Assembly (NCBI GenBank): GCA_948146395.1
Contig: OX411543.1
Coordinates: 37,715,058-37,779,057, forward strand
Origin: Fragum whitleyi
Lineage: Eukaryota > Mollusca > Bivalvia > Cardiida > Cardiidae
Reading direction: 5' to 3'
DNA: 64,000 nt
Part shown: piece by piece, positions 22,789-34,700 of the stretch
Layout of the letters: each line of letters opens with the position of its first letter
Numbering within the stretch: position 1 is the first letter of the stretch
The notes under the pieces: generated by a model
Database searches by the model: none
The model's input: only the letters and a program-made list of their open reading frames with translations
What the model was told of the DNA's origin: nothing
Position numbers and translations under genes: made by a program

Positions 22789-25700
22789 GTAATTCTGAAT
22801 GTTACAACTGTCATAACTTTTTAAACAACAGCACGAGCATCAATTATAGTCTAGTGACACACCGACCTTGAGCTGTAAGGATAAAATGGGTGGGTGGGGT
22901 AGGGGTATCTCTTTGTCATCTATCGAACCTTCGTTATTTCTCTTACCCTTTTAATTAGGCATTCATTTACCTTTAGTATGTAGACCTGAGATTCATTGTA
23001 TGCAATTGAATGCAATTGAAAATGGACTTTGTCCTCAATGATCATGAGTCCTTACAGGGATAATTCTAGCTTAGCTGCAATAATGTAGCCCTCTCTCTGA
23101 TATTTTGACGACTACGTTTGCCCTCTTTAATGATTGTTGCAGAATCATAATCCAAAAAAAGTCAATCTTTTATATAAAGCTCGATAACAATTAGGTCTTG
23201 TATACAATTACAATTAAATGTGATGTAGTTTTTTTCAAATCTGTCGAAGAACGGTTGGCCTAAAATACGAAATGGACCATTCACCACGAAATGGAGCGAA
23301 ATGGATCTTCTCACAACAAAATGGAATTTAATTTATGTAATAAACTTCAAAAATAGACCAAAATTTGCCGATTCTTTACCGAAATTGATTAATTTGGATG
23401 TTTTATTCATTGATATATTGCTAACTTATAGTCTTTAGATTGTTTTCTTTCAAAAGTTAAAGCCCTTTTCTCCACATTCATGTCTATTTCGCTGTCCGAA
23501 TCTATAAGCAAGGACTTCGGACATCAAAGAATAACACCTTTTCAAAAATTATTTAAATTTCTTTAGAGTGACTGTTGATCACTGAGGCTCATCTTATTAC
23601 TGAAGGGAGAAATCTGAGGTCCGTTCGTTAGAGCGAGATTCTTATTAAGATTTTTATGATAAAGCGTTCGGTAGAGCGAGATTTTTAAGCCGCTCAATTA
23701 GAATCTTAAGATATCTCAATATGGAATCAAAGATGGTTTTGCATTAGCTTAAACGTGTAGTCATGACGACGTCAAATATTTTCACTCAAAATATCGAAAA
23801 TCGTTCATTACGACGCGTAAAAATCTCATTTAGATGGATTTTTCGCCTTGCTTTAACGAACACACCTCTGTTGCATACTAACCAAGTTCAGAATGAAATC
23901 CATTTTGACATCCGAAATGTCCATTTCGTGCTCGCTATTCAACCAGCGTTTTTTTTCCTTCTTTGAACGGGTCCGGTAAACGGACCCGTTCCCAATGACG
24001 AAAACTACTATTTTTTCCCAAAATGAGAGAATGAAACTCCCAATTCAAAGCTAATTCTTGAAGTACAGTCAAAACTGTCATTAGCGGCCACCCACGGGAC
24101 ATGACAAAATCGACCGCATACGGGAGTTGGCCGCTAAACGGAAAATACCCCCCCCCCCCCCCCCCCAAAAAAAAAAAACCATTTGGTTAATATCATAACT
24201 CCATGGGATGGCACACCGAACATTTAGTATTCGTGTCAAAAAGATTCCATTCAAAATCGGCGATAGGAGACCAAAATAATTTAAATATTTCTTGAATGGC
24301 GGTATTTACAATGTTTTGGTCATTCACGATCAATATGTTCTCACCTGAAAATGTAAACAGCCTATGTAACCGAGTTGCATTTTTTCACAGGAACCAGAAA
24401 TGAATTTAACAAACTCTGTGTTAGAAAGATGATGTTTAAGATGTTGACACCGATAATTTTCCTGATTACTTAAGATTATTATTATTCATTAGAAAAAATG
24501 ACAATTTCGAGTTCATTCCATGAAAGTATAAATGCGCTGGAGATACGACGTTTTTAGTGTTCATAGTTTGCATGGAAGCGAGTTCCTGTGGATTTGGCGG
24601 CAATTTGTTTCACGTGCGCGGGTTGTAAAAAAATTCGGGTTATGCTTGACGACGTTAGTTGACGTCATTTGGAAAATCCCCAGACATTTTCGACAAGCGG
24701 CGATTATTCCACGGAATCAACCGATACAAAACAAAAATACGGCAATTTTATCAATCTGTTATTTATTTTTTCATCTGTGCATCATTAAATTTTCCAAGAG
24801 GACACGATTTTTTTTATTCAAAGAAGAGGAATAACAAACCGTTTTTTTCTGACAAAAAAAAAAAAAATAAATTCTTTCGAGGCCGACGAAGGGAAATCCC
24901 CTCCGAGATCAATCCGTCAAAAAAGCCTTTCGATTGTTCGGACAAACAGCAATGTTAAATAGGCTTACGAATCGGAATATTAATACATGTAATCTGCCAC
25001 CGTTATAAATCAACCAATATGCGGGTCGCTCAGGCGCTCAGACAACACAAATTAGTAGACTAGTTGATTAGGTAAGCGTCACGGTAAATGCAAACGATAA
25101 TCCATACGCGTTATCGATTTTTCTTTAATCAGCGAGTCACCTGTCATAATTTGATGACTCGAGTGACCGCTTAAGGGGATAAACAATGAGTGCAATCCAG
25201 ACAATTAAAGGTGACCGCCGACCACATACGACAGATTGCCGCTATTCACAGTTACTTTAAAGAGTAAATTTGTGCTGGCGGACCTGAGCTGGCTGCATAC
25301 GACAGTTTGACCGCTATTCTCAGGTGACCGCTCGCACAGTTTTGACTGTATACATAAACTTTAATTATTTCCTATTGGAAAACCTGGAAGTACTTTTAGC
25401 AATAAATATCTGTGTTGTAATTTGTCAACAAGAGGGGAATTTCCGAAGATCAGTTTATTTTAGTCACATGGTTCTCGATTTCATAGGCATAAACAATTAC
25501 GAAGCAGGAAACCCAGTGTATTTTGGATAACTCGGAAGTTATGGCATTGGGCCAACTTATTTCTCGCCCGAAAGGGTCCCGATTTTGATGTTTTTCAGCC
25601 GGGCCACAATTTGAAACCCCGCCCCGTGTTCCGGCTGACAAGATGCTACAAACTGTTTTCAAATTATACCCGTTTTTGCAAGCATGTGCACGCGCAAAGG

Positions 25701-28700
25701 GGGGTATAATTAGAAAACGGTTTGTAGCATCTTGTCAACCGGAACACAGGGCCGGGTTTCAAATTGTGACCCGGCTGAAAAACTACCAAATCGGGCCCCG
25801 CCTGGGGGAGAAATAAATTGGCCCATAACAAAACTGCATATTTTTGTGAAGCCAAGATATTGCGATTTTTGGACCTGATTTGCAGTAGACGATCTTTTTG
25901 CATTTATTTATCAATTGATGTAAGATGAATTTTAAAGGAAAAACTTACTAGAATGAAGGACTTTTGGTCATGGTTGAAGCAAATTATTTTCCTGTTATAT
26001 AAACCAAAATATAATTGTTTATCTTTGTTTAATTTTCGTAAACAAAGTTGACTGTTATTCACGATCTCGGCACCTCTCAGAACCAACCTGAGGTGCGTTT
26101 TTTAGATCGAGGGGAAAAATCCCGCTAAATAAGATTTTTAAGACGTCATAAGAAACAATTTTCGATATTTTGAGTGAAAACATTCGACGTCGTCAAGGCT
26201 ACTCGTTTTAAGCCAATGCAAAAGCATCTTCGTTTCCTCATTAAGATATTCTAAGATTCTAATTAAGCCGCTTAAAAATCTTAATCTAAAAAACGCTACA
26301 TCTTAAAAATCTTAATGAGATTCTTAAGAATCTTAATCTAAGAAACGCACCTCCGAATTGTCTTTCAAACATTCTACAGCAGGTAGAACATCTGATTATA
26401 TGATCTATTTTGAAAATATGTTTAAAAAGTTTATATGATTTTAGTAGAAATATTCATTTATAGCTGTTTTAAAAACAATAGGATTGAATATGTATTTGTT
26501 TTCTGTTGATTTGTACCCAAGAATGTTCAACCCACGAATTTATTATAGAACTTGATTTATCTATATTTTAGGTTTAACCATGATACTTTTTTTAACAAAA
26601 AACTCAGTGACATTTCTAGATTTGATATAAAACATTTATTCCAGAGCAATCAGTCTAATTCTTTGTCATTGTTTTTGTTCAGATTCCTTGTATGGTTTGC
26701 TTTTCAGTTAAGATATGACTATAGAGGCATAGGAACTTCTATTATACATAATGTAATGAATACTAATGATATGAATAAAAGAAATGTTTTTAAAACAAGT
26801 GTCACAATGAAAATTCCCAATTTTTGAGAAAACAACGCATTTTTCCCAATTGGTCCAGTCTCGGACCCTTTCCCAAAGCTAGGAGAAAAAACGCTGTCAA
26901 CAGCTATATGAATACATTGGTTGCAGAAAATTATCTTATTACTTCATTGAAATATCATATTAATATAAAAAACCAATCTATATTTAGTTATTATTGGATT
27001 ATATGAAGAAAACTGTATAGTTTATTGTGAATAAAGAAAACCGTTTGCGGCCGACGAGGGGTCTTCAGTCAGGGCTTAGTCGTCGGTCAATATTAGTCTT
27101 CAAAAGTTAACAAAATGTATTTATATTTCTCAACTTCTAATAACAGTTCTTAGTGAAATGATCTATGAAGAATTTTACCTGTTCATAAAAGTATTTGAAT
27201 AGAAAGATGGCGTGTTATGTCGTATATTAAAGTCCATTTCGCCGTTCGAAGGTCCATTTCGCCCCATTTCGTGCTAGGCTGTCCATTTCGTATTTTAGGC
27301 CAACCTGTCAAAGAATGTTCCGTTAAACCGCAAAATAAATGTTTGTTAATCTTCAATCTCCCAAACTAGTAGCCATTACAGCTTCTGGTCTCGAATTGAC
27401 CTTGCCATATCGCTTTCCAAATATGGAAAACCTAACTATGATTTGTTTACAAGAGGCGCATGCACGGCTCGTTATTGAAAATATAAATGGATGCTTGGTG
27501 CAATTTTCCAAATCCTGTCGGTAGTTAGTAGAGCTAAAATGTCTTTCTTTCCAACAGCAAGTTCTATTGTGACATTTTGCTTATCTTTCAGTATTATATC
27601 TTCAAAGCCATAACAGTTTTTCACTCTCTGTCACTGCCTCAAGGACAGCCGTTTTTGAAAATACTATGCTTCCCTTTGAATTTGATTTTTATGGGAAAAA
27701 GATGACATCGCGAGAATCTTTTCAAATTGGCAGAAGTTGTTAAGAATTTTTAGCTCCACTGGCCGAAGGCCAGCGAGCTATTGTCATGGCGGTGTGTCCG
27801 TCGTGCGTGCGTGCGTCCGTGCGTAAACTTTTTCTTTAAACATCTTCTCCTCCAAAACCTATGGGCGGATTTTGATGAAACTTGGTATGAATGTTCCTTG
27901 GGTGACCCTCTTCTAAAATTGTGAAAGAAATTTTGATTGACCCCCAAATATGGGTGTGGCAGGGCATGGCATTTTTTCACTTTGAAATCTTTAAAAGTCT
28001 TCTCCTCCCAAACTGTTGGGCCAATTTCAATGAAACTTGGCATGAATGTTCCTTGGGTGACCCTTTACCTAAATTACAAGAAATTTTGATTGACCCCCAA
28101 ATATGGGCGTGGCAGGGCGGGGCTTATTTTGAGCCCAAAATCTTTGAATGACATCTCCTCCTGAACCACTGGGCCGATTTCAACCAAACTTTACCAAAAT
28201 GTTCCTGGGGTAACCCTTTTCAAAAATTGTTCCTGAAATTTTGATTGGCCCCCAAATAAGGGCGTGGCAGGGCGGGGCTTATCTGAGCCCGAAATCTTTG
28301 AACGACATTTCCTCCTGAACCATTGGGCTGATATCAATAAAACTTTACCAGAATGTTCCTTGGGAGACCCTTTCCAAAAGTTGATCTCAAAATTTTGATT
28401 GGCCATAAATATGGGTGTGGCAGGGTGGGGCTTATTTTGAGCCTGAATTCTTTGAAGGACATCTCCTCTTGAATCACTTGGCTGATTTCAATGAAATTTT
28501 ACCAGAATGTTCCTTCTGTGACCCTTTTCAAAAATTGTATGCGAAATATTAATTAGCCCTTAAATATTGGCATATCAGGGTGTGGCTTATTTTGAGCCCG
28601 AAATCTTTGAATTACATCTCCTGATGAAGGGTGGGCCAATTTTAATGAAACTTGAGAATTTTGGTGCAATGTGAGCCATACCCAGTTGATTGATATAAAA

Positions 28701-31700
28701 TAGGTCTTAAGAGATTTCAAAGTGTTGTTTTCATTCAAAGAAAGATTCATTTAATGCAAGTCTAATGATGTTAAAGCCAGTGGAGCAATACAGGCCCTCT
28801 TGGGCCTCTTGTTTGTAAAATGACACAGGGTTGTCCCATGAAAAGTTGTTTTCTCTCTTTCTATTGATTTGTTGACTTATGAATTCTGGTCTTTTAGAAA
28901 GATAAATGGTATACCTCTCTAACAATATATCTATCTATATTTGCTTTCTTAAAAATAAAGTAGAATTGTGCTTGAAACATGCCTTGCAATATAGAACAAA
29001 GAGGGAAGGTGTCGTAACCCCATCCCACATCAGACTATCAAAAGGGATGGGGGTACATTATCGCATCTAATTCTAGCTCAGAATTTCATGTGCATAAATA
29101 TCTCATTTAGCCATATCTTATGAGAAATTAAGATTTTTTAGGGAGAAATACAAAATACAGCACTAAATTGCATCTGCTTTGAGTTTTTTCTCTCATTTAG
29201 ACAGTTTCAATGAGATTTCTGGTAGAAAAATGGGAGAATCTCTCAAAAATTTATATTCTTTTTTTTTGCTTTTGAATAGGAACCAATCTACTTAACTTTA
29301 CTATGCCCTTTGTTTCCATGAAAGTAACCATTTGCAGAAATTAGAATATCTAAAAAAATCCTCTTTTATTACATAGGTTTGATCCAAATCAAACTAAACT
29401 ATTCTTATTACTTTCCCGCTTCTTGACACCTCACGAAAAACAACAGCAAGAGGACCATGATGGTCCTAGATCGCTCACCTGAGTCACTTTGACCCCTGGG
29501 ACATCACATCATTTAAATAGGCAAATGTGATAAAGGAGATAATTTCTACACAAATGCAAGTTTCAAGAAGTTCCAGCCAAAATTGTAGCCTCTTGAGTTA
29601 TAACAAATAAATTATCATAAAGACTCCTTTTCCTGTGATATGGCATGGATCCTTTCAATTTTCAAAATGGTTCATCCTTGTGACTTGACCAACATTCTGA
29701 CCAAGTTTCATGTAGATTGGGCCATATTTGTGGCCTCTAAAGCTTAAACAAGAGAATTGTCATTAAGGCGCCTTTTCTTGTGATATTGCATGGATCCTTC
29801 CCATTTTTGATAGGGTTCATCCTTGTTATTTAACGAACATTCTGACCAAGTTTCAGCTGCCGTCATAGCGCAGTTGGTAGCACATCGGACTGACAATCTA
29901 GAGGTCCCGGGTTCGATGCCCGACGGCAGCTCGCATTCTTTCTGACTATTTGTCTCTCACCAATGGGTCGATAATTATAGACCTATGTGAGATAGCAGCT
30001 GGAGGCTAGGAAAGGATGTAATGGAAGTTCTGGTGTGAGAAATGCCAGGAATCCATTGTTAGGTGCTCCAGCGGCCGCGATTAAACTGAAATAATGTTGA
30101 AAGTGGCGTAAAACCCCATTCAATCAATCAATTAATCTGACCAAGTTTCATGAAGATTGGGCGATATTTGCGGCATTTTAAGCATAAAAAAATGTCATTA
30201 AGGCCCCTATTCCTGTGATAAGGCATGAATCCTTCCAAATTTTTATAGGGTTCATCATTGTGACCTGGCTAACATTCTGACCAAGTTTCATGAAGATTGG
30301 GCTATATTTGTGGCCTCTAGAGCGTAAGCAAGATGATTGTCATTAAGGCCCCTTTTCCTGTTATATGGCATGGAATCATCCCATTTTCAACGGGTTCATC
30401 CTTGTGACCTGGCCAACATTCTGACCAAGTTTCATGAAGATTCGGCCATATTTATGGCCTCTAGAGAGAAAACACGAAAATAGTCTTTAAGACCCCTTTT
30501 CCTGTGATATGGCATTGATCCTTTCCATTTTCAATAGGGTTCATCCATTTGACCTGGACAACATTCTGACCAAAATTCATGAAGATTGGGCCATATTTAT
30601 GGCCTCTAGACTCTAAACAAGAAACCGACGGCGGCACTCATTCTTTCCGACTATTTGTCTCTCACCAATGGGTTGATAATCGTAGACCTACGTGAGATAG
30701 CAGCTGGAGGCTAGGAAAGGATGTGGTGGTTGTACTGGAGAGAGAAATACCAGGAAACCATTGATAGGTGCTCCAGCGTCCGCGATATAACTGAAATAAT
30801 GTTGAAAGCGGCGTAAAACTCCATTCAATCAATCAATCAATCTAAACAAGAAAATTGTCATTAAGGCCCCTTTTCCTGTGATTTGGCATGGATACTTCCA
30901 ATTTTCAATAGGGTTTATCCTTGTGATCTGGCCAACATTCTGACAAGATTTCATGAAGATTGGGCTATATTTGTTGCCTCTAGAGTGTAAACACTAAGAT
31001 TGTTGACGACAGATGACACATGAAGGACTACGGACATTCAATGGTCACAAAAGCTCACCTTGAGCATGATGTGCTCAGATGAGCTAAAAATCAGAAAATT
31101 GATTTGAGAGATGAAAAAGTTGCTTTGAGCTCCACTGGACTTGTAGGTTCAGTGAAGCGATTGTCATAGCCTGGTGTACGTCATTTGTGCATCAGTGCCC
31201 GAGTCCATCTGTTAACTTTTTTTTTATCATCTTCTCTGAAAGCACCAGGCAGAATTCAACTAAATTTTATAGGAATGATATTTTAGACATGCTCTTTCAG
31301 ATTTGTTCATTAAATTCTGATCGGACTGATTTCATTGGTGCTACAGTCTTAAGCGTCACCAAAAAATGGTCCTGTATTATAAGATCTTCTCTGAAACTAC
31401 TGATCAAAAGTCAATTAAACTTCACAGGAATGATCTGTATTTAGTTTGTTGATCAGATTGAGTATCATGAGCTCTATGGGCTGTTGTGTCACTGAAATAT
31501 GGTCCCAAAAGATGAATATAAAAAATCTTCTTCTCTGAACGTACTGGGCAGAATTCAACAAACTTCACAGGGATGTTGCTTTTAACATGCTTTCAGATTT
31601 GTAGGTGAAATTGTGATTTGGCCAATCTAAGTGCTATAGGCCTTGACGTCGCATCATCAAAAAATGGTCCCACATATTAAAATCTAAAAGAATCTTGTTC

Positions 31701-34700
31701 TCTGAAGCTACTGTTTAGAATTCAATTAAACTTTTCTGGAATGATGCTCAGGACATGTTCATTCAGATTTCATTGTTTAATTCTGATCAGATTGATAATA
31801 TGGGCCCTATGGCTTATGGTAAAGTCACTGAAAAATGGTCCTAATTGATGAAATATTAAAAAAATCTTCTCTAAAACTTCTGATCAGAATTCGACAAAAC
31901 TTCACAAGAATGATCCTAGGGACATGCTCTTTAAGATATTTTCCTTTTATTCTGATCAGGCTGTTAACATTGTGTGCTATGGGCTTTTGGCTTCACCAAA
32001 AATGGTTTCCATGAAATTACAAAAAAAAGATCTTTGAACCAACTGATCAGAATTCAGTTGAACTTCACAGGAACGATTCTCACGACATGCTCTTTCCGAT
32101 TTTTATCCTTGAAGTTGGCTCTTCAGGCTTTCATGTCAATGAAAAATGGTCCAATTTGATAAAATATAAAAACATTCTTCTTCTCAACTACTGATTAGAA
32201 TTCAACTAAACTTCACAGGAATAATGATTGGGACATGCTCTTCCAGATTTCTTTGTTAAAATATGATTGGGCTTGTAACATGGGCTCTTTGGACTGTTTA
32301 GGTACTGAAAAAGGTCCCATAATATAATGAATAAAAAATCTTCTCTTAATCTACTAGCCTCCACCATAGCGCAGTTGGTTAGGCATATGACTTCCAATCT
32401 GGAAGTCGTGGGTTCGATCCCCGGTGGCGGCAAATAACCTTTCCGACGTTTGTCTCTCGAAAATGGGTAGGTAATCGTAAACCTATGTGAGATAGCAGTC
32501 GGAGGCTAGGAAAGGATGTAATGGTAGTACAGGTGAAAGGAATACCAGGAATCCATTGTTAGGTGCTCCGGCCGCTGCGATATAACTGAAATAATGTTGA
32601 AAGCAGCGTTAAACTCCATTCAATCAATCTCTTAATCTACTGGTCATAGTCAACCAAAGTGCACAAGAATGATCCTTAGGAAATGCTCTATCAAATTTCT
32701 TTAATTTTGGTTGATATGATGCTGCGTCATGGAAAAGGGGGCCTTTTTAATGCAACTTTCTTGTTATCACAACATGTACATTTATTGATAGAAATTTTTC
32801 CATGTCATTGAAAAAGGGACCTTCTTGTAAATTGATGATTATCTGCCTTCATATAGGTTATATATTAACCCTTTGCTGTTTAATCCCTGCTTTTTACGTG
32901 CCTGTGATTTTATGATTGAGAAAATATTGTGAAAAAAGAAGAAATTGCTTCATTTCTTCTTTTTCCACACTATTTCCTACCCTACTGAATGGTTATTTTT
33001 CAAATTAAATCCACTTTAAATTTTCGTCTGCAAAATCTTTGAATTTGGACTGGTCCAAAATTTTGTAAAACAGGAAAGGGTTAATTTAGTGTCAATGGAG
33101 TGATAGTGGCCACCTTGGGCCTTCAAAAGCAACCTATTAAATTATTTACAGACAAGTTCATTGTGATCCTGGATAGGTAGAAAATCACCTCTTACTTTAA
33201 GATACTTGTCCACGGACACATGTTGAAAACCACATTTCCTGACCTTTAGGTTGACTTTAGCGGGAAGTAATTCCTTTTATATTTCAGGGTTCAAGATACT
33301 GGGCATTGTCCTTAGTATTAAAGTTGCTGGCTATATTTATGTAAGACATAGGATGGAGCAGAACAGGTAAGTACAGTCCATCTTGCTCAAATGACAATGT
33401 CTATTAACCCTTATCATGCTGATCCCGGAATATTCCTGCTTTGGCAGGAGGTATGGACAAACATCAGCCTGCACATATGTGCAGTCTGATCTTAGTACAT
33501 ACCACCTGATTTTCCTTTTTAAACCAGAGAAGTCTCAGAAATTATATTTTCAAAATCAAATGCTGACTCACAATTAGGAAAACAGAGCTTTCAGCACTTT
33601 GATTTATATATAATTTTACAAAGGTTTTTTATTCAGCATGACAAGGGTTAAGGGACCATGTTGTTCAAATGCGTTAGAATTGTCTCAATGAGAGAATTCT
33701 ATCAATTTTAACAACATAGAGTTATCGAGAAACTCCCAACATACATATTAATCATAATTATGTTTCTAATTTGGAAACAAATCATATAGTAAGCAACCCT
33801 TTAACGGCCACATTTTTAGTGTTCCTGTGAGTGGTTGCTAAATACTTATTTTACTGTGATAGTGTGGTGTCTTTGGTTGATAGGTAGAGTTTTGTCTTTT
33901 GCATCCAAATCAATATAAGATAAAAAGGTGAAAACCAAATCAGCATTCATTTTACTAAGTTTCTAGGTAATTATAATCCTCTTACATTCAAGGTAAATTG
34001 TCAAGTTCAATTTTCAAGGACAAAAAGTTAAGAAGAGCTGTTTAATGAACACATCTTGTGTAAAATAGTTATTTATCACTGACTCCCTGTTTTGTGGGTT
34101 CTCATTCGAATAGCCTTGATGAGATGAATTCAATAAAAGACCTCAGCAAGGGATTTCATTTTTTTGAGAGTATTCTTAAATATCTACGTCTGTCATCAGT
34201 GGTTGACACTGACTGTTTTTCAAAAGGAATCCATACTTATAATGGCAGGGATCTTTAAAGACAACCAAGGATTCCTTTCTTCATTAAACTGTTAAAATTT
34301 TAAAGAAATAGCAAGAATTTTAAAGAAATAGCAAGTACAAACAAAGGTTAATGATAAATTTTGATATATTTCTTAGCTAAATTTCTATTACTATTACATT
34401 AAATTTTGTAAGGAACAAAGTGGAGATAAGGAACTTTGGATTGGAAATGGTGGATCCTTATCAATAAACATCTAATTTCTATAAATATAGAAGGATCCTG
34501 AAGGAATTCCTTGTTTGACGTTTTGTTAATGGGATCCCTCCTAGTATTTTGAAATCCTCAGAATTCCAGGGACCGGGACACTGTTAGTGTCCAACCCTGG
34601 TTGTTTTTACTCCTATTTGTAGCTCTTGTCACTTATGGTGAACTTTTGAAACCCTTAAAATTCTTTGATATTTTTTGGATTACTTTACAACCTTCATTTT

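Larger units (their letters stand above)
23253..27305. mobile_element. 4-kb TIR element with CGAAATGG end repeats
   Basis: Terminal inverted repeats of 25 perfect bases (starting ggttggcctaaaatacg) at 23253-23277 and 27281-27305, continuing with diverged matches. Near both ends the motif CGAAATGG recurs in the repeats, also at about 23915-23935, as expected of transposase-binding sites. Flanks carry imperfect 10-bp direct repeats (tgtcgaagaa and tgtcaaagaa), which suggests a Mutator-like element. No transposase frame is visible, so this is a non-autonomous carrier filled with other repeats. It occupies much of NDUFA13 intron 1. Confidence 0.68.
29446..31090 (-). mobile_element. HINE-like element, AGCTCACCTGAGC family, reverse
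   Basis: Minus-strand start near 31090 (tttttagctcatctgagcacatcatgctcaaggtgagc) and end near 29446 (ggtgagcgatctaggaccatcatggtcctcttg). The core is about nine units of roughly 150 bp containing ccttttcctgtgatatggcatggatcc and ctgaccaagtttcatg motifs. Two SINEs (29856-30135 and 30625-30840) are inserted in it. A related 3' fragment is at 34850-35066. Confidence 0.78.
31124..33125 (+). mobile_element. HINE-like element, AGCTCCACTGG family, decayed
   Basis: Starts tttgAGCTCCACTGG and ends near aatggagtgatagtggccaccttgggcct. The core is a diverged tandem repeat of about 150 bp with ttctctgaaactactgatcagaattcaa and cttcacaggaatgat. A SINE (32356-32627) and a TTAA-type MITE (32865-33084) are inserted. 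Its last part reaches to about 160 bp upstream of NDUFA13 exon 2. Confidence 0.65.

Noticed and set aside
24532..24958. Two overlapping open frames of about 100 codons inside the mariner-like element
   Set aside because: No transposase motif; composition is low-complexity Phe/Lys at the end and the frames overlap each other.
29856..29931. Functional tRNA gene
   Set aside because: The A and B boxes are present but arms are mismatched and the sequence continues into a SINE body with target duplications, so it is a SINE head. The same applies to 17627 and 32356.
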